A stretch of DNA of 64,000 bases from Herbaspirillum sp. (GTDB lineage Bacteria; Pseudomonadota; Gammaproteobacteria; Burkholderiales; Burkholderiaceae_D), in contig NZ_JAGIBI010000003.1 in the NCBI RefSeq assembly GCF_017744395.1, positions 124,001 through 188,000 of the forward strand. The letters are read 5' to 3'. The notes under the pieces are model-generated. The model had not been told where the DNA came from. It made no database searches and saw only the letters and a list, made by a program, of their open reading frames with translations. A program made the translations under genes and the position numbers. Below are positions 19,440 through 27,349 of the stretch, piece by piece. The first letter of the stretch is position 1. Each line of letters starts with the position of its first letter.

Positions 19440-20252
19440 ATGCAAACATACTTTTTCATCCTGGCCGCACTGCTTTACCTGGCATGCGCCATCCTTCCGT
19501 CGGAGCGGCGCCTGCCGATTTCGCTGGGGATCGTGCTCGGCTGGGTCCTGCATGGCGGCGCCTTGCTGTCGGACATGTTCGCCGCCGAGGCGATGCGGGT
19601 CGGATTTGCCGTCATGCTGTCGGCCACGATGTGGATTTCGGTGGCCGCCTACTGGCTGGAAAACCGCAACTTCTCGCTCGACAGCATGCGCGTGCTGGTG
19701 CTGCCGGTGGCGGCAGTGTCGGTGGTGTTGCCGAGCATTTTCCCGGGCAACATGATCCTGCTGGCCGGCAAGTCGGACTGGTTCCTGGCGCATATCGCCG
19801 TTTCCATCCTGGCCTACAGCACGCTGACCATCGCCGCCTTCCATGCGGTGCTGATGGTGCTGCAGGAGTCGCGCCTGCACACGCGGCCCGGCCCGGCCGT
19901 CAAGAACGGCTGGTTCGCGATGGCGCTGGACCGCTTGCCGGCGCTGCTGACGATGGAAAAACTGCTGTTTCGCCTGATCGGTTTCGGTTTTGTGCTGCTG
20001 ACGCTGACCGTGCTGTCGGGCGTGGTGTTTTCCGAGCAGTTGTTCGGGGAACCGTTCCGCTGGGACCACAAGACGGTCTTCACCATGCTGTCGTGGCTGC
20101 TGTTCGGCCTGCTGCTGGCCGGCCGCCGCTGGCAGGGCTGGCGCGGGCGCACCGCGCTGTCCTTTACGCTGGCCGGTTTCGCCATCCTTTTATTGGCTTA
20201 TGTAGGCAGCCGATTCGTGCTCGAAGTCGTGCTGCATCGGGTACTGACATGA
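19440..20252 (+). CDS. CcsA/YpjD-like inner-membrane protein (cytochrome c assembly family)
   Basis: Polytopic membrane protein, 270 residues with about eight hydrophobic segments, of the cytochrome c assembly protein family (CcsA/HemX/YpjD). The family motif region around FLAHIAVSILAYSTLTIAAFHA and the C-terminal RWDHKTVFTMLSWLLFG with the conserved His are visible. The precise role of this short type, next to ffh in many proteobacteria, is not established; cytochrome c maturation or haem handling is the family inference. Its stop overlaps the next gene's start (ATGA). Confidence 0.85.
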   Translation: MQTYFFILAALLYLACAILPSERRLPISLGIVLGWVLHGGALLSDMFAAEAMRVGFAVMLSATMWISVAAYWLENRNFSLDSMRVLVLPVAAVSVVLPSIFPGNMILLAGKSDWFLAHIAVSILAYSTLTIAAFHAVLMVLQESRLHTRPGPAVKNGWFAMALDRLPALLTMEKLLFRLIGFGFVLLTLTVLSGVVFSEQLFGEPFRWDHKTVFTMLSWLLFGLLLAGRRWQGWRGRTALSFTLAGFAILLLAYVGSRFVLEVVLHRVLT

Positions 20253-20521
20253 AATATCTGATCTGGCTGGTGGTCTTGCTGGCCGTGGTGGTGTGGTTCC
20301 AGCGCGCCAAGAAGTCGATGCTGGCCGGCGGCGAGGCCGCGCGCGAGTCCGATGCCGAGCGTCCCAAGGCGCGGCAGTTCCGCCGCAGCGCCGACGGCAG
20401 CGCCGAAACGATGGTGCAGTGCGCGCACTGCGGCATCCATTTCCCCATTTCCGAAGCGGTCACGCATGCCTCCGGCGCGCATTACTGCTCCGAAGAACAC
20501 CGCCGCCTGGCCTCGTTCTGA
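20249..20521 (+). CDS. Small PP0621-family protein with zinc-binding cysteine motif
   Basis: A 90-residue protein: a single N-terminal membrane segment (MKYLIWLVVLLAVVVWF), a charged linker, then a compact C-terminal metal-site candidate with CAHCGIHFP followed by ASGAHYCSEEH, i.e. C-x2-C plus a further Cys and His. This matches the uncharacterised PP0621 family. It is translationally coupled to the CcsA-like gene through ATGA and is followed at once by ampD. A membrane-tethered zinc-ribbon role is an inference. Confidence 0.8.
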   Translation: MKYLIWLVVLLAVVVWFQRAKKSMLAGGEAARESDAERPKARQFRRSADGSAETMVQCAHCGIHFPISEAVTHASGAHYCSEEHRRLASF

Positions 20522-20524
20522 GCC

Positions 20525-21172
20525 ATGCCGACTTCTCCTTCCGACGCCGGCGCATGGTTCATCGACGGCGATGGCTGGTGCAATATGGCCCGCCGCGAAG
20601 TTTCCCCGAACTGCGATGAGCGGCCCGACGGCTGCGTCACCGACCTGCTGGTGGTCCACAACATCAGCTTGCCGCCGGGCGTGTTCGGCGGACCCTACAT
20701 CGCCGACCTGTTCTGCAACCGGCTCGACTACGAGGCCGATCCCTATTTCGACCAGTTGCGGCCGCTGCGGGTGTCGGCGCATTTCCTGATCCGGCGCGAC
20801 GGCGAGGTGGTCCAGTTCGTGTCCGCCAACCGCCGGGCCTGGCATGCCGGGGTATCGGTGTTCGACGGGCGCGAGCGCTGCAACGACTTCTCGATCGGCA
20901 TCGAGGTCGAGGGTACCGACCACGAGCCGTTTGCCGAGGCCCAGTATCCGGCGCTGGCCAGACTCACTGCTGCGCTGCGAGAGCGTTACGCGCTCACCGA
21001 CGTGGCCGGGCACGAGCATATCGCCCCGGTGCGCAAGACCGATCCGGGTCCATTTTTCGATTGGGGCCGCTACCGGAACGAGCTGGCGAAAATCATTGAC
21101 GGCGCGCAACTGCGCTTCCCTGCTGGCCTTGTCAAAAGTCAAGCCGCCGGGACAGAAAAATTCGAGAAATAG
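20525..21172 (+). CDS. ampD: 1,6-anhydro-N-acetylmuramyl-L-alanine amidase AmpD
   Basis: Cytoplasmic amidase that removes the peptide from anhydro-MurNAc-peptides during peptidoglycan recycling; its loss derepresses AmpC-type beta-lactamases in other bacteria. The 215 residues carry the zinc ligands by alignment with E. coli AmpD: His45 (VVHN), His163 (AGHEH) and Asp173 (RKTDPGP), with Glu127 in GIEVEG. The last ~25 residues are a non-conserved tail. It begins three bases after the PP0621-like gene. Other recycling genes (mpl, anmK) are elsewhere in the window. Confidence 0.95.
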   Translation: MPTSPSDAGAWFIDGDGWCNMARREVSPNCDERPDGCVTDLLVVHNISLPPGVFGGPYIADLFCNRLDYEADPYFDQLRPLRVSAHFLIRRDGEVVQFVSANRRAWHAGVSVFDGRERCNDFSIGIEVEGTDHEPFAEAQYPALARLTAALRERYALTDVAGHEHIAPVRKTDPGPFFDWGRYRNELAKIIDGAQLRFPAGLVKSQAAGTEKFEK

Positions 21173-21194
21173 CGGTTGCAACATCGGAATGCCG

Positions 21195-21240
21195 CCACTA
21201 GAATTAGTCTCAATCGTTCTTTTGGTACTAGATGTAGTGT
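21195..21240. promoter_or_regulatory. Tandem NrdR boxes upstream of nrdAB
   Basis: Two 16-bp sites, 21195-21210 (core CTAGAATTAG) and 21225-21240 (core CTAGATGTAG), match the NrdR-box pattern C-w-A-n4-T-w-G with flanking A/T. Their starts are exactly 30 bp apart, about three helical turns, the usual geometry for cooperative NrdR repression of ribonucleotide reductase genes. Confidence 0.8.
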
Positions 21241-21534
21241 TTCGGTAATCCCCAGTTGTATCCGGATTTGTCATCCAGAATGGCAGTGCTTCAGAAGGTG
21301 AAAGGTTCGTGAGGCAGTAATCAAGTCCTACAACGTCTCGCGGCTCCTTCCTTCCAACATCGGTCTACACATTAGTTTCAAGCAGGTTTTGCGTCAGCAT
21401 GAATATCCGCGCAAAGGGATATTTATTGTGGGGCGCTTCTGTCGTTCGCGAACCCCAGGGCAGGTAGGGGTTCTAATTTAGCAACTCGGGGCAATCTCCA
21501 CGTGGTTGTCTGTCTTATGTATTCAGGAGGCTAA
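21241..21534 (+). other. Long nrdA leader region
   Basis: About 295 bases between the NrdR boxes and the nrdA start with no credible gene. A possible hairpin brings GGGGCGC (from about 21431) against GCGAACCCC with an internal bulge. AGGAGG lies just before the GTG start. If transcription begins near the NrdR boxes, the mRNA has an unusually long leader. No known riboswitch consensus was recognised. Confidence 0.5.
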
Positions 21535-24531
21535 GTGCGCTCAACTCAAGAAATTTCCGTCAATTCCCCTGCCGTGTTCGGCGTCACCGCCGCCGACCTG
21601 GAGGTGTCTTCCGACGCCTCCAAGGCACCCGCCGTGAAAGCCGGCGCCGGCCTGGGCGAGTACCGCATCATCCGCCGCAACGGCGCGGTGGTCGGTTTCG
21701 AGCCGTCCAAGATCTCCATCGCCGTCACCAAGGCCTTCCTGGCCGTCAACGGCGGCCAGGGCGCGGCCTCGGCGCGCGTGCGCGAGATGGTCGAGCAGCT
21801 GACCACCAACGTGGTCTCGGCGCTGGTGCGCCGCCAGCCCACCGGCGGGACTTTCCATATCGAAGACATCCAGGACCAGGTCGAGCTGGCCCTGATGCGT
21901 TCGGGCGAGCATGATGTCGCGCGCGCCTACGTGCTGTACCGCGCCAAGCGCATGGAAGAGCGCGCCCAGCAGGGCGCTGCCCGTGCCGATGTGGCCGCGC
22001 CGCAACTGCACGTGGTGGAAGACGGCCAGAGCCGTCCGCTGGACATCGCCGAAGTGCGCACGCTGATCAACGCCGCCTGCGAAGGCCTGGAAAAGCATGT
22101 CGACGCCCAGGCCATCCTGGCCGAGACGATGAAGAACCTGTACGACGGCGTGCCCGTCGAAGAGCTGTACAAGTCCGCCATCCTGGCTGCCCGCGCGCTG
22201 ATGGAAAAGGATCCGGCCTACAGCCAGGTGACGTCGCGCCTGCTGATGCACACCATCCGCAAGGAAGTGTTCGGCAAGGAAGTGGCGCAGGCCGACGCTC
22301 CGGCCGAGTACCTGGAATACTTCGCCAAGTACATCAAGAAGGGCATCGCCGCCGAGCTGCTGGACACCAAGCTGGCCCAGTTCGACCTGGAAAAGCTGGC
22401 CGCCGCCTTGAAGCCCGAGCGCGACCTGCAATTCGGCTACATCGGCCTGCAGACCCTGTACGACCGCTACTTCCTGCACATCCAGGGCACCCGCATCGAA
22501 ATGCCGCAGGCGTTCTACATGCGCGTGGCGATGGGCCTGGCCCTCAATGAAATCGACCGCGAAGCGCGCGCCATCGAGTTCTACGACCTGCTGTCGTCGT
22601 TCGACTTCATGAGCTCGACCCCGACCCTGTTCAACTCGGGCACCCAGCGTTCGCAGCTGTCGTCCTGCTACCTGACGACGGTCGCCGACGACCTCGACGG
22701 CATCTACGAAGCGATCAAGGAAAACGCCCTGCTGGCCAAGTTCGCCGGCGGCCTGGGCAACGACTGGACCCCGGTGCGCGCCCTGGGCGCCCACATCAAG
22801 GGCACCAACGGCAAGTCGCAAGGCGTGGTGCCGTTCCTGAAGGTGGTCAACGACACCGCCGTGGCGGTCAACCAGGGCGGCAAGCGCAAGGGCGCGGTGT
22901 GCGCCTACCTGGAAACCTGGCACATGGACATCGAGGAATTCCTCGAGCTGCGCAAGAACACCGGCGACGACCGCCGCCGCACCCACGACATGAACACCGC
23001 GAACTGGATTCCCGACCTGTTCATGAAGCGCGTGATGGAAAAGGGCGAGTGGACCCTGTTCTCGCCAAGCGACACCCCGGATCTGCACGACAAGTTCGGC
23101 AAGGCCTTCGAAGAAGCCTACACCGGCTACGAAGCCAAGGCCGCCCGCGGCGAGCTGAAGCTGTTCAAGAAGGTGCAGGCGCTGGACCTGTGGCGCAAGA
23201 TGCTGTCGATGCTGTTCGAAACCGGCCATCCGTGGATCACCTTCAAGGATCCTTGCAACATCCGTTCGCCGCAGCAGCACGTGGGCGTGGTGCACAGCTC
23301 CAACCTGTGCACCGAGATCACCCTGAACACCAACGATTCCGAAATCGCGGTGTGCAACCTGGGTTCGGTCAACCTGCCGGCGCACCTGGTCAACGGCGAG
23401 CTGGACCACGCCAAGCTGCAGCGCACCATCCGCACCGCGATGCGCATGCTGGACAACGTGATCGACATCAACTACTACGCCGTCAAGAAGGCGCGTGATT
23501 CCAACCTGCGCCACCGTCCGGTGGGCATGGGCATCATGGGCTTCCAGGACTGCCTGCACATGAAGCGCATCCCGTACGCTTCGATGGACGCCGTCGAGTT
23601 CGCCGACCGTTCGATGGAAGCCGTCTGCTACTACGCCTACTGGGCCTCGACCGAGCTGGCCGAAGAGCGCGGCCGCTACACCTCCTACCGCGGTTCGCTG
23701 TGGGACCGCGGCATCCTGCCGCAGGATTCCCTGAAGCTGCTGGCCGAGGAACGCGGCGGCTACCTGGAAGCCGACACCAGCGAAACCATGGACTGGAGCG
23801 CCTTGCGTGCCCGCATCAAGGAACACGGCATGCGCAACTCGAACTGCGTGGCGATCGCCCCGACCGCGACCATTTCGAACATCATCGGCGTGTCGGCCTG
23901 CATCGAGCCGACCTACCAGAACCTGTACGTGAAGTCGAACCTGTCGGGCGAATTCACCGAAATCAACGAGTACCTGGTGCGCGACCTGAAGGCGCGCGGC
24001 CTGTGGGACGAAGTGATGGTCGCCGACCTGAAGTACTTCGACGGCAGCCTGGCCAAGATCGACCGCATCCCGCAAGACCTGCGCGACATCTACGCCACCG
24101 CCTTCGAAGTCGACCCGTCGTGGCTGGTGGAAGCCGCCTCGCGCCGCCAGAAGTGGATCGACCAGGCACAGTCGCTGAACATCTACATGGCCGGCGCCTC
24201 CGGCAAGCGCCTGGACGAGACCTACAAGCTGGCATGGCTGCGCGGCCTGAAGACCACCTACTACCTGCGCACCATCGGCGCCACCCACACCGAGAAGTCG
24301 ACTTCCCGCACCGGCGCCCTGAACGCCGTGGCCGTGGACGGCGGCATGAGCGGCTCGGCAGCGTCCGCGGCATCGGCCCCGGCGGTTGCCGCCGCGCCGA
24401 TCGCCTCGGCCGCCGCTGCCTCCAGCGCCTACGTGCTGCCCAACCCTGGCGCTTCGATCGAAGCCGACGGTCCGGTCTGCACCATGCGTCCGGGCGACCC
24501 GGGCTTCGAAGAGTGCGAGGCCTGCCAGTAA
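21535..24531 (+). CDS. nrdA: Ribonucleoside-diphosphate reductase, alpha subunit (class Ia)
   Basis: Catalytic subunit that reduces ribonucleotides to deoxyribonucleotides. The 998 residues begin with a ~40-residue variable segment and an ATP-cone (about 42-145), the allosteric activity switch. The active site shows Cys378 (SSCYL), Cys592 and Glu594 (NLCTE) and Cys607 (AVCNLGS); the C-terminal relay cysteines are Cys994 and Cys997 (ECEACQ). Before that tail lies an Ala/Ser-rich linker (about 940-975) longer than usual. Start is GTG at 21535 with AGGAGG six bases upstream. It is followed by nrdB after 208 bp. Confidence 0.97.
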   Translation: MRSTQEISVNSPAVFGVTAADLEVSSDASKAPAVKAGAGLGEYRIIRRNGAVVGFEPSKISIAVTKAFLAVNGGQGAASARVREMVEQLTTNVVSALVRRQPTGGTFHIEDIQDQVELALMRSGEHDVARAYVLYRAKRMEERAQQGAARADVAAPQLHVVEDGQSRPLDIAEVRTLINAACEGLEKHVDAQAILAETMKNLYDGVPVEELYKSAILAARALMEKDPAYSQVTSRLLMHTIRKEVFGKEVAQADAPAEYLEYFAKYIKKGIAAELLDTKLAQFDLEKLAAALKPERDLQFGYIGLQTLYDRYFLHIQGTRIEMPQAFYMRVAMGLALNEIDREARAIEFYDLLSSFDFMSSTPTLFNSGTQRSQLSSCYLTTVADDLDGIYEAIKENALLAKFAGGLGNDWTPVRALGAHIKGTNGKSQGVVPFLKVVNDTAVAVNQGGKRKGAVCAYLETWHMDIEEFLELRKNTGDDRRRTHDMNTANWIPDLFMKRVMEKGEWTLFSPSDTPDLHDKFGKAFEEAYTGYEAKAARGELKLFKKVQALDLWRKMLSMLFETGHPWITFKDPCNIRSPQQHVGVVHSSNLCTEITLNTNDSEIAVCNLGSVNLPAHLVNGELDHAKLQRTIRTAMRMLDNVIDINYYAVKKARDSNLRHRPVGMGIMGFQDCLHMKRIPYASMDAVEFADRSMEAVCYYAYWASTELAEERGRYTSYRGSLWDRGILPQDSLKLLAEERGGYLEADTSETMDWSALRARIKEHGMRNSNCVAIAPTATISNIIGVSACIEPTYQNLYVKSNLSGEFTEINEYLVRDLKARGLWDEVMVADLKYFDGSLAKIDRIPQDLRDIYATAFEVDPSWLVEAASRRQKWIDQAQSLNIYMAGASGKRLDETYKLAWLRGLKTTYYLRTIGATHTEKSTSRTGALNAVAVDGGMSGSAASAASAPAVAAAPIASAAAASSAYVLPNPGASIEADGPVCTMRPGDPGFEECEACQ

Positions 24532-24739
24532 CAGCAACCTGAAGCGCCGGCCGGGACCGCCAGCTCAAGAGGATGGGAAAGCCATCATCCTCGGCAGTAG
24601 CGGGTTTCGCGCCGGGCTTCGCAGCCGGCGCATCGCGGTGAACTTCACCGGATGCGCCGTTGTCACCTGAATAGATGCCGATGCGAATGGCCAGCCCGTT
24701 CCCGGCATCGCCGCAATACACAGTCAAAGAGGAATAACC

Positions 24740-25906
24740 ATGCTTTCTTGGGACGACGAAGCAAGCGCGAAATCGGCACAGCCCCAACTGCAACCGGCCG
24801 TGGGCGGCCATCCGCAATTCAACCCGCAGTTCGCCGATGCGGCGCTGAACCCGGCGCTGGTCACCCGCGACGCGCCGGTGGACACCACCCGCCGCGTCAA
24901 CGCCGCCGACAAGCGCATCATCAACGGCCACACCGACGTCAACCAGCTGGTGCCGTTCAAGTACAAGTGGGCCTGGGACAAGTACCTGGCCGGCTGCGCC
25001 AACCACTGGATGCCGCAGGAAATCAACATGCAGCGCGACATCGAGCTGTGGAAGAACCCCAACGGCCTGACCGAAGACGAACGCCGCCTGGTCAAGCGCA
25101 ACCTCGGCTTCTTCGTGACCGCCGACTCGCTGGCCGCCAACAACATCGTGCTGGGCACCTACCGCCACATCACCGCGCCGGAATGCCGCCAGTACCTGCT
25201 GCGCCAGGCGTTCGAAGAGGCCATCCATACCCACGCCTACCAGTACATCGTGGAATCGCTGGGCCTGGACGAAGCAGAGATCTTCAACGCCTACCACGAG
25301 GTGAAGTCGATCCGCGACAAGGATGAATTCCTGATCCCCTTCATCGACACGCTGACCAACCCGGAATTCAAGACCGGCACCGTCGAGAACGACCAGAAGC
25401 TGCTGAAGTCGCTGATCGTTTTCGCCTGCATCATGGAAGGCCTGTTCTTCTACGTCGGCTTCACGCAGATCCTCGCGCTGGGCCGCCAGAACAAGATGAT
25501 GGGCGCCGCCGAGCAGTACCAGTACATCCTGCGCGACGAGTCCATGCACTGCAACTTCGGCATCGACTTGATCAACACGGTGAAGATGGAGAACCCGCAC
25601 TTGTGGACTCCGGAGTTCCGCGAAGAGATCAAATCGTTGTTTTTAAGCGCGGTGGAGTTGGAATATCGTTACGCAGAGGATACAATGCCGCGAGGCGTGC
25701 TCGGGTTGAACGCTACGATGTTCAAGGGCTACCTACGATTCATCGCTAATCGTCGCGCACAGCAAATCGGATTGGATCCGTTGTTCGCGCAAGAAGAAAA
25801 TCCGTTCCCGTGGATGAGCGAGATGATCGACTTGAAGAAGGAGCGCAACTTCTTTGAGACCCGCGTCATCGAATACCAGACCGGGGGCGCGTTGAGTTGG
25901 GAATGA
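24740..25906 (+). CDS. nrdB: Ribonucleoside-diphosphate reductase, beta subunit (class Ia)
   Basis: Diiron-tyrosyl-radical subunit partnering NrdA, 388 residues. Carboxylate and His ligands appear in [11 protein letters not shown] and DESMHCNFG; Tyr167 in HTHAY is at the radical position, so this is a normal tyrosyl-radical enzyme rather than class Ic. GAGG lies before the ATG. An oddity: up to about 25,560 leucine is mostly CTG, but the last 12 leucine codons are 9 TTG, TTA, CTA and CTC with no CTG, alongside rare CGA, AAA and GGA codons. A good promoter match lies inside this segment. The protein sequence itself looks intact. Confidence 0.97.
   Translation: MLSWDDEASAKSAQPQLQPAVGGHPQFNPQFADAALNPALVTRDAPVDTTRRVNAADKRIINGHTDVNQLVPFKYKWAWDKYLAGCANHWMPQEINMQRDIELWKNPNGLTEDERRLVKRNLGFFVTADSLAANNIVLGTYRHITAPECRQYLLRQAFEEAIHTHAYQYIVESLGLDEAEIFNAYHEVKSIRDKDEFLIPFIDTLTNPEFKTGTVENDQKLLKSLIVFACIMEGLFFYVGFTQILALGRQNKMMGAAEQYQYILRDESMHCNFGIDLINTVKMENPHLWTPEFREEIKSLFLSAVELEYRYAEDTMPRGVLGLNATMFKGYLRFIANRRAQQIGLDPLFAQEENPFPWMSEMIDLKKERNFFETRVIEYQTGGALSWE
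25658..25686 (+). promoter_or_regulatory. Candidate internal promoter in the 3' end of nrdB
   Basis: TTGGAA (25658-25663) and TACAAT (25681-25686) are separated by exactly 17 bp, inside the segment of nrdB with atypical codons. A transcript from here would cover the structured region after nrdB and could reach the histone-like gene. Confidence 0.45.
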
Positions 25907-26088
25907 TGTGCAGTCTCGTCAGTGCTCTTCCACGAGACACATTGCACAGCGGCAGTCGGGTAGCTTGCAAGATACCCGGCTGCTGAAACTGAAAGGCGAT
26001 CGCCAAATTAATGAACAGTCAGAGACCGAAACGTTCTTCTCTGTTATTGCCGCTTAACCCCATCATGTCGGGTAAGGCGGCTTTTCCT
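25907..26088 (+). ncRNA. Candidate structured small RNA or 3' UTR element after nrdB
   Basis: Starting at the base after the nrdB stop, three hairpins follow one another. Hairpin 1 pairs 25907-25919 with 25932-25948 (13 bp, 4-nt bulge). Hairpin 2 pairs 25952-25962 with 25973-25983 (11 bp, one G-U). Hairpin 3 (26049-26060 with 26070-26081) is followed by TTTTCCTTT and looks like a terminator. No open frame fits. It may be a processed 3' UTR of nrdAB or a separate small RNA from the promoter inside nrdB. It does not match tmRNA, 6S, RNase P or 4.5S signatures that I know. Confidence 0.45.
26049..26088 (+). terminator. First terminator after nrdB
   Basis: Imperfect stem GCCGCTTAACCC/GGGTAAGGCGGC (one bulge on each side) followed by TTTTCCTTT. 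Confidence 0.65.
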
Positions 26089-26126
26089 TTGAAAAACCTG
26101 GTGGTTTTTCAGGAGTGCTATCCCGA

Positions 26127-26158
26127 CGCTGGCGTTTGAACACGCCGGCGTTTTTTTT
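26127..26158 (+). terminator. Second, strong terminator after nrdB
   Basis: CGCTGGCGT (26127-26135) pairs with ACGCCGGCG (26142-26150) and is followed by eight T. A further hairpin GAAAAACC/GGTTTTTC (26091-26110) lies just upstream. Confidence 0.88.
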
Positions 26159-26409
26159 GGCTTCGCGCCTGCTCCCGTAGTCGATCATGGCCGCGCCCGG
26201 TGCGCGGGACTGCCGGAGAGGTCCAGCCAAGATAGCTGAAGCGCTGCATAGGTGAGGGGATGCAGCAGTTCAGCTGGTGCCGAATTCATTAGTGCAAGCA
26301 GAGGCATGCTTGTGCCGATGAATAATCCGCCTGCGTTCATCGCGATGTCGCAGGAGGGTTTCTTATATCAAGCTTGATTTTTTCCATCACGTGAAGAAGG
26401 AGAAACAAA
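26159..26409 (+). other. Structured leader region of the histone-like gene
   Basis: 251 bases without a gene. A long hairpin pairs AGCTGAA (26234-26240) with TTCAGCT (26269-26275) and GCTGCAT (26243-26249) with ATGCAGC (26260-26266), separated by a symmetrical 2x2 internal loop. A second pairs 26292-26300 with 26307-26315 (two wobbles). ATCAAGCTTGAT followed by T residues lies near 26370. AAGGAG precedes the ATG at 26410. This looks like a structured 5' UTR; no known riboswitch was recognised. Confidence 0.45.
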
Positions 26410-27084
26410 ATGGCAACAGCAGCAAAGAAGCCAGCAGCCAAGAAGCCTGCTGCAAAGAAACCGGCAGCCGCCAAGGCCGCCGCAGCACCGAAGAAGGCCG
26501 TCGCCGCCAAGAAGCCTGCAGCCGCTAAGGCAGCCGCCAAGCCGGCAGTGAAGAAGGCAGCAGCGCCGAAGAAGGCCGTCGCCGCCAAGAAGCCGGCAGT
26601 GAAGAAGGCAGCAGCACCGAAGAAGGCAGTTGCAGCCAAGAAGCCGGTAGCCAAGAAAGCCGTCGCCGCCAAGAAGCCGGTAGCGAAGAAGGCAGCAGCA
26701 CCGAAGAAGGCAGTTGCAGCCAAGAAGCCGGTAGCCAAGAAGGCCGTCGCCGCCAAGAAGCCGGTAGCGAAGAAGGCAGCAGCACCGAAGAAGGCCGTCG
26801 CCGCCAAGAAGCCGGTAGCCAAGAAGGCAGCAGCGCCGAAGAAGGCAGTCGCCGCCAAGAAGCCCGCCGCCAAGGCAGCCGCCAAGCCGGCAGTGAAGAA
26901 GGCTGCAGCGCCGAAGAAGGCCGTCGCCGCCAAGAAGCCGGCAGCAGCCAAGGCCGCAGCGCCGAAGAAGGCCGCTCCGGCAAAAAAGCCGGCAGCAGCT
27001 AAGCCGGCTGCCGCTCCGGCCGTGAAGACTGTGCTGAACCCGGCAGCGGCTTGGCCGTTCCCGACCGGCACCAGCCGTCCGTAA
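26410..27084 (+). CDS. Histone H1-like Lys/Ala/Pro-rich nucleoid protein
   Basis: A 224-residue protein made almost wholly of KKPAAKKA, KKAAAPKKAVAA and KKPVAKKAVAA repeats, resembling the C-terminal tail of eukaryotic H1 and bacterial AlgP/HctB/BpH1-type proteins. It should be disordered, strongly basic and bind DNA. A short non-repetitive end (LNPAAAWPFPTGTSRP) is shared by relatives in this order and may be a functional tail. The gene contains an 84-bp tandem duplication (26627-26794), so length probably varies between strains. AAGGAG lies seven bases before the ATG, and a strong terminator follows. Confidence 0.9.
   Translation: MATAAKKPAAKKPAAKKPAAAKAAAAPKKAVAAKKPAAAKAAAKPAVKKAAAPKKAVAAKKPAVKKAAAPKKAVAAKKPVAKKAVAAKKPVAKKAAAPKKAVAAKKPVAKKAVAAKKPVAKKAAAPKKAVAAKKPVAKKAAAPKKAVAAKKPAAKAAAKPAVKKAAAPKKAVAAKKPAAAKAAAPKKAAPAKKPAAAKPAAAPAVKTVLNPAAAWPFPTGTSRP
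26627..26794 (+). repeat. 84-bp tandem duplication inside the histone-like gene
   Basis: Bases 26627-26710 and 26711-26794 are identical except for one position (A at 26658, G at 26742). The unit encodes 28 residues and keeps the frame. Shorter degenerate repeats surround it. Confidence 0.95.
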
Positions 27085-27123
27085 TCCGGGCGTCTCTGCC
27101 GCCTGATTTTTTCAGGCAAAATC

Positions 27124-27160
27124 CCGCTGTATGGCTTCGCGCCATACAGCGGTTTTTTTT
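27124..27160 (+). terminator. Terminator of the histone-like gene
   Basis: A perfect 12-bp stem (27124-27135 with 27141-27152), 5-nt loop, and eight T. Confidence 0.92.
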
Positions 27161-27349
27161 GTCCGGATTCTTGCGCCTCCCGCCCGTTTTTGTGCCGCGA
27201 AGGTCTGGCAATGCGCGGGAATGGCACAATATGGAGGCGAAGGATGTCGCGGCCCGGGATGCTTGGCGATTGCGCCAACAGGCCCTAGTATGTGCGCTGC
27301 GATATCCGGGCCATTCCGGTCACCGGGTTTGTCACTGATGGAGAGCTCC

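Noticed and set aside
21541-24537. Continuous reading frame antisense to the whole of nrdA
   Set aside because: Shadow frame caused by high GC and codon bias of nrdA; its translation is low-complexity (Gly/His/Gln/Val-rich) with no known domain and nrdA has all catalytic residues.
25907-26158. tmRNA, 6S RNA, RNase P RNA or 4.5S RNA
   Set aside because: None of the conserved signatures of these RNAs that I know is present; only generic hairpins are seen.
26410-27084. CRISPR-like repeat array
   Set aside because: Repeats are codon-periodic, in frame and have no unique spacers; they encode the Lys/Ala/Pro repeats of a histone-like protein.
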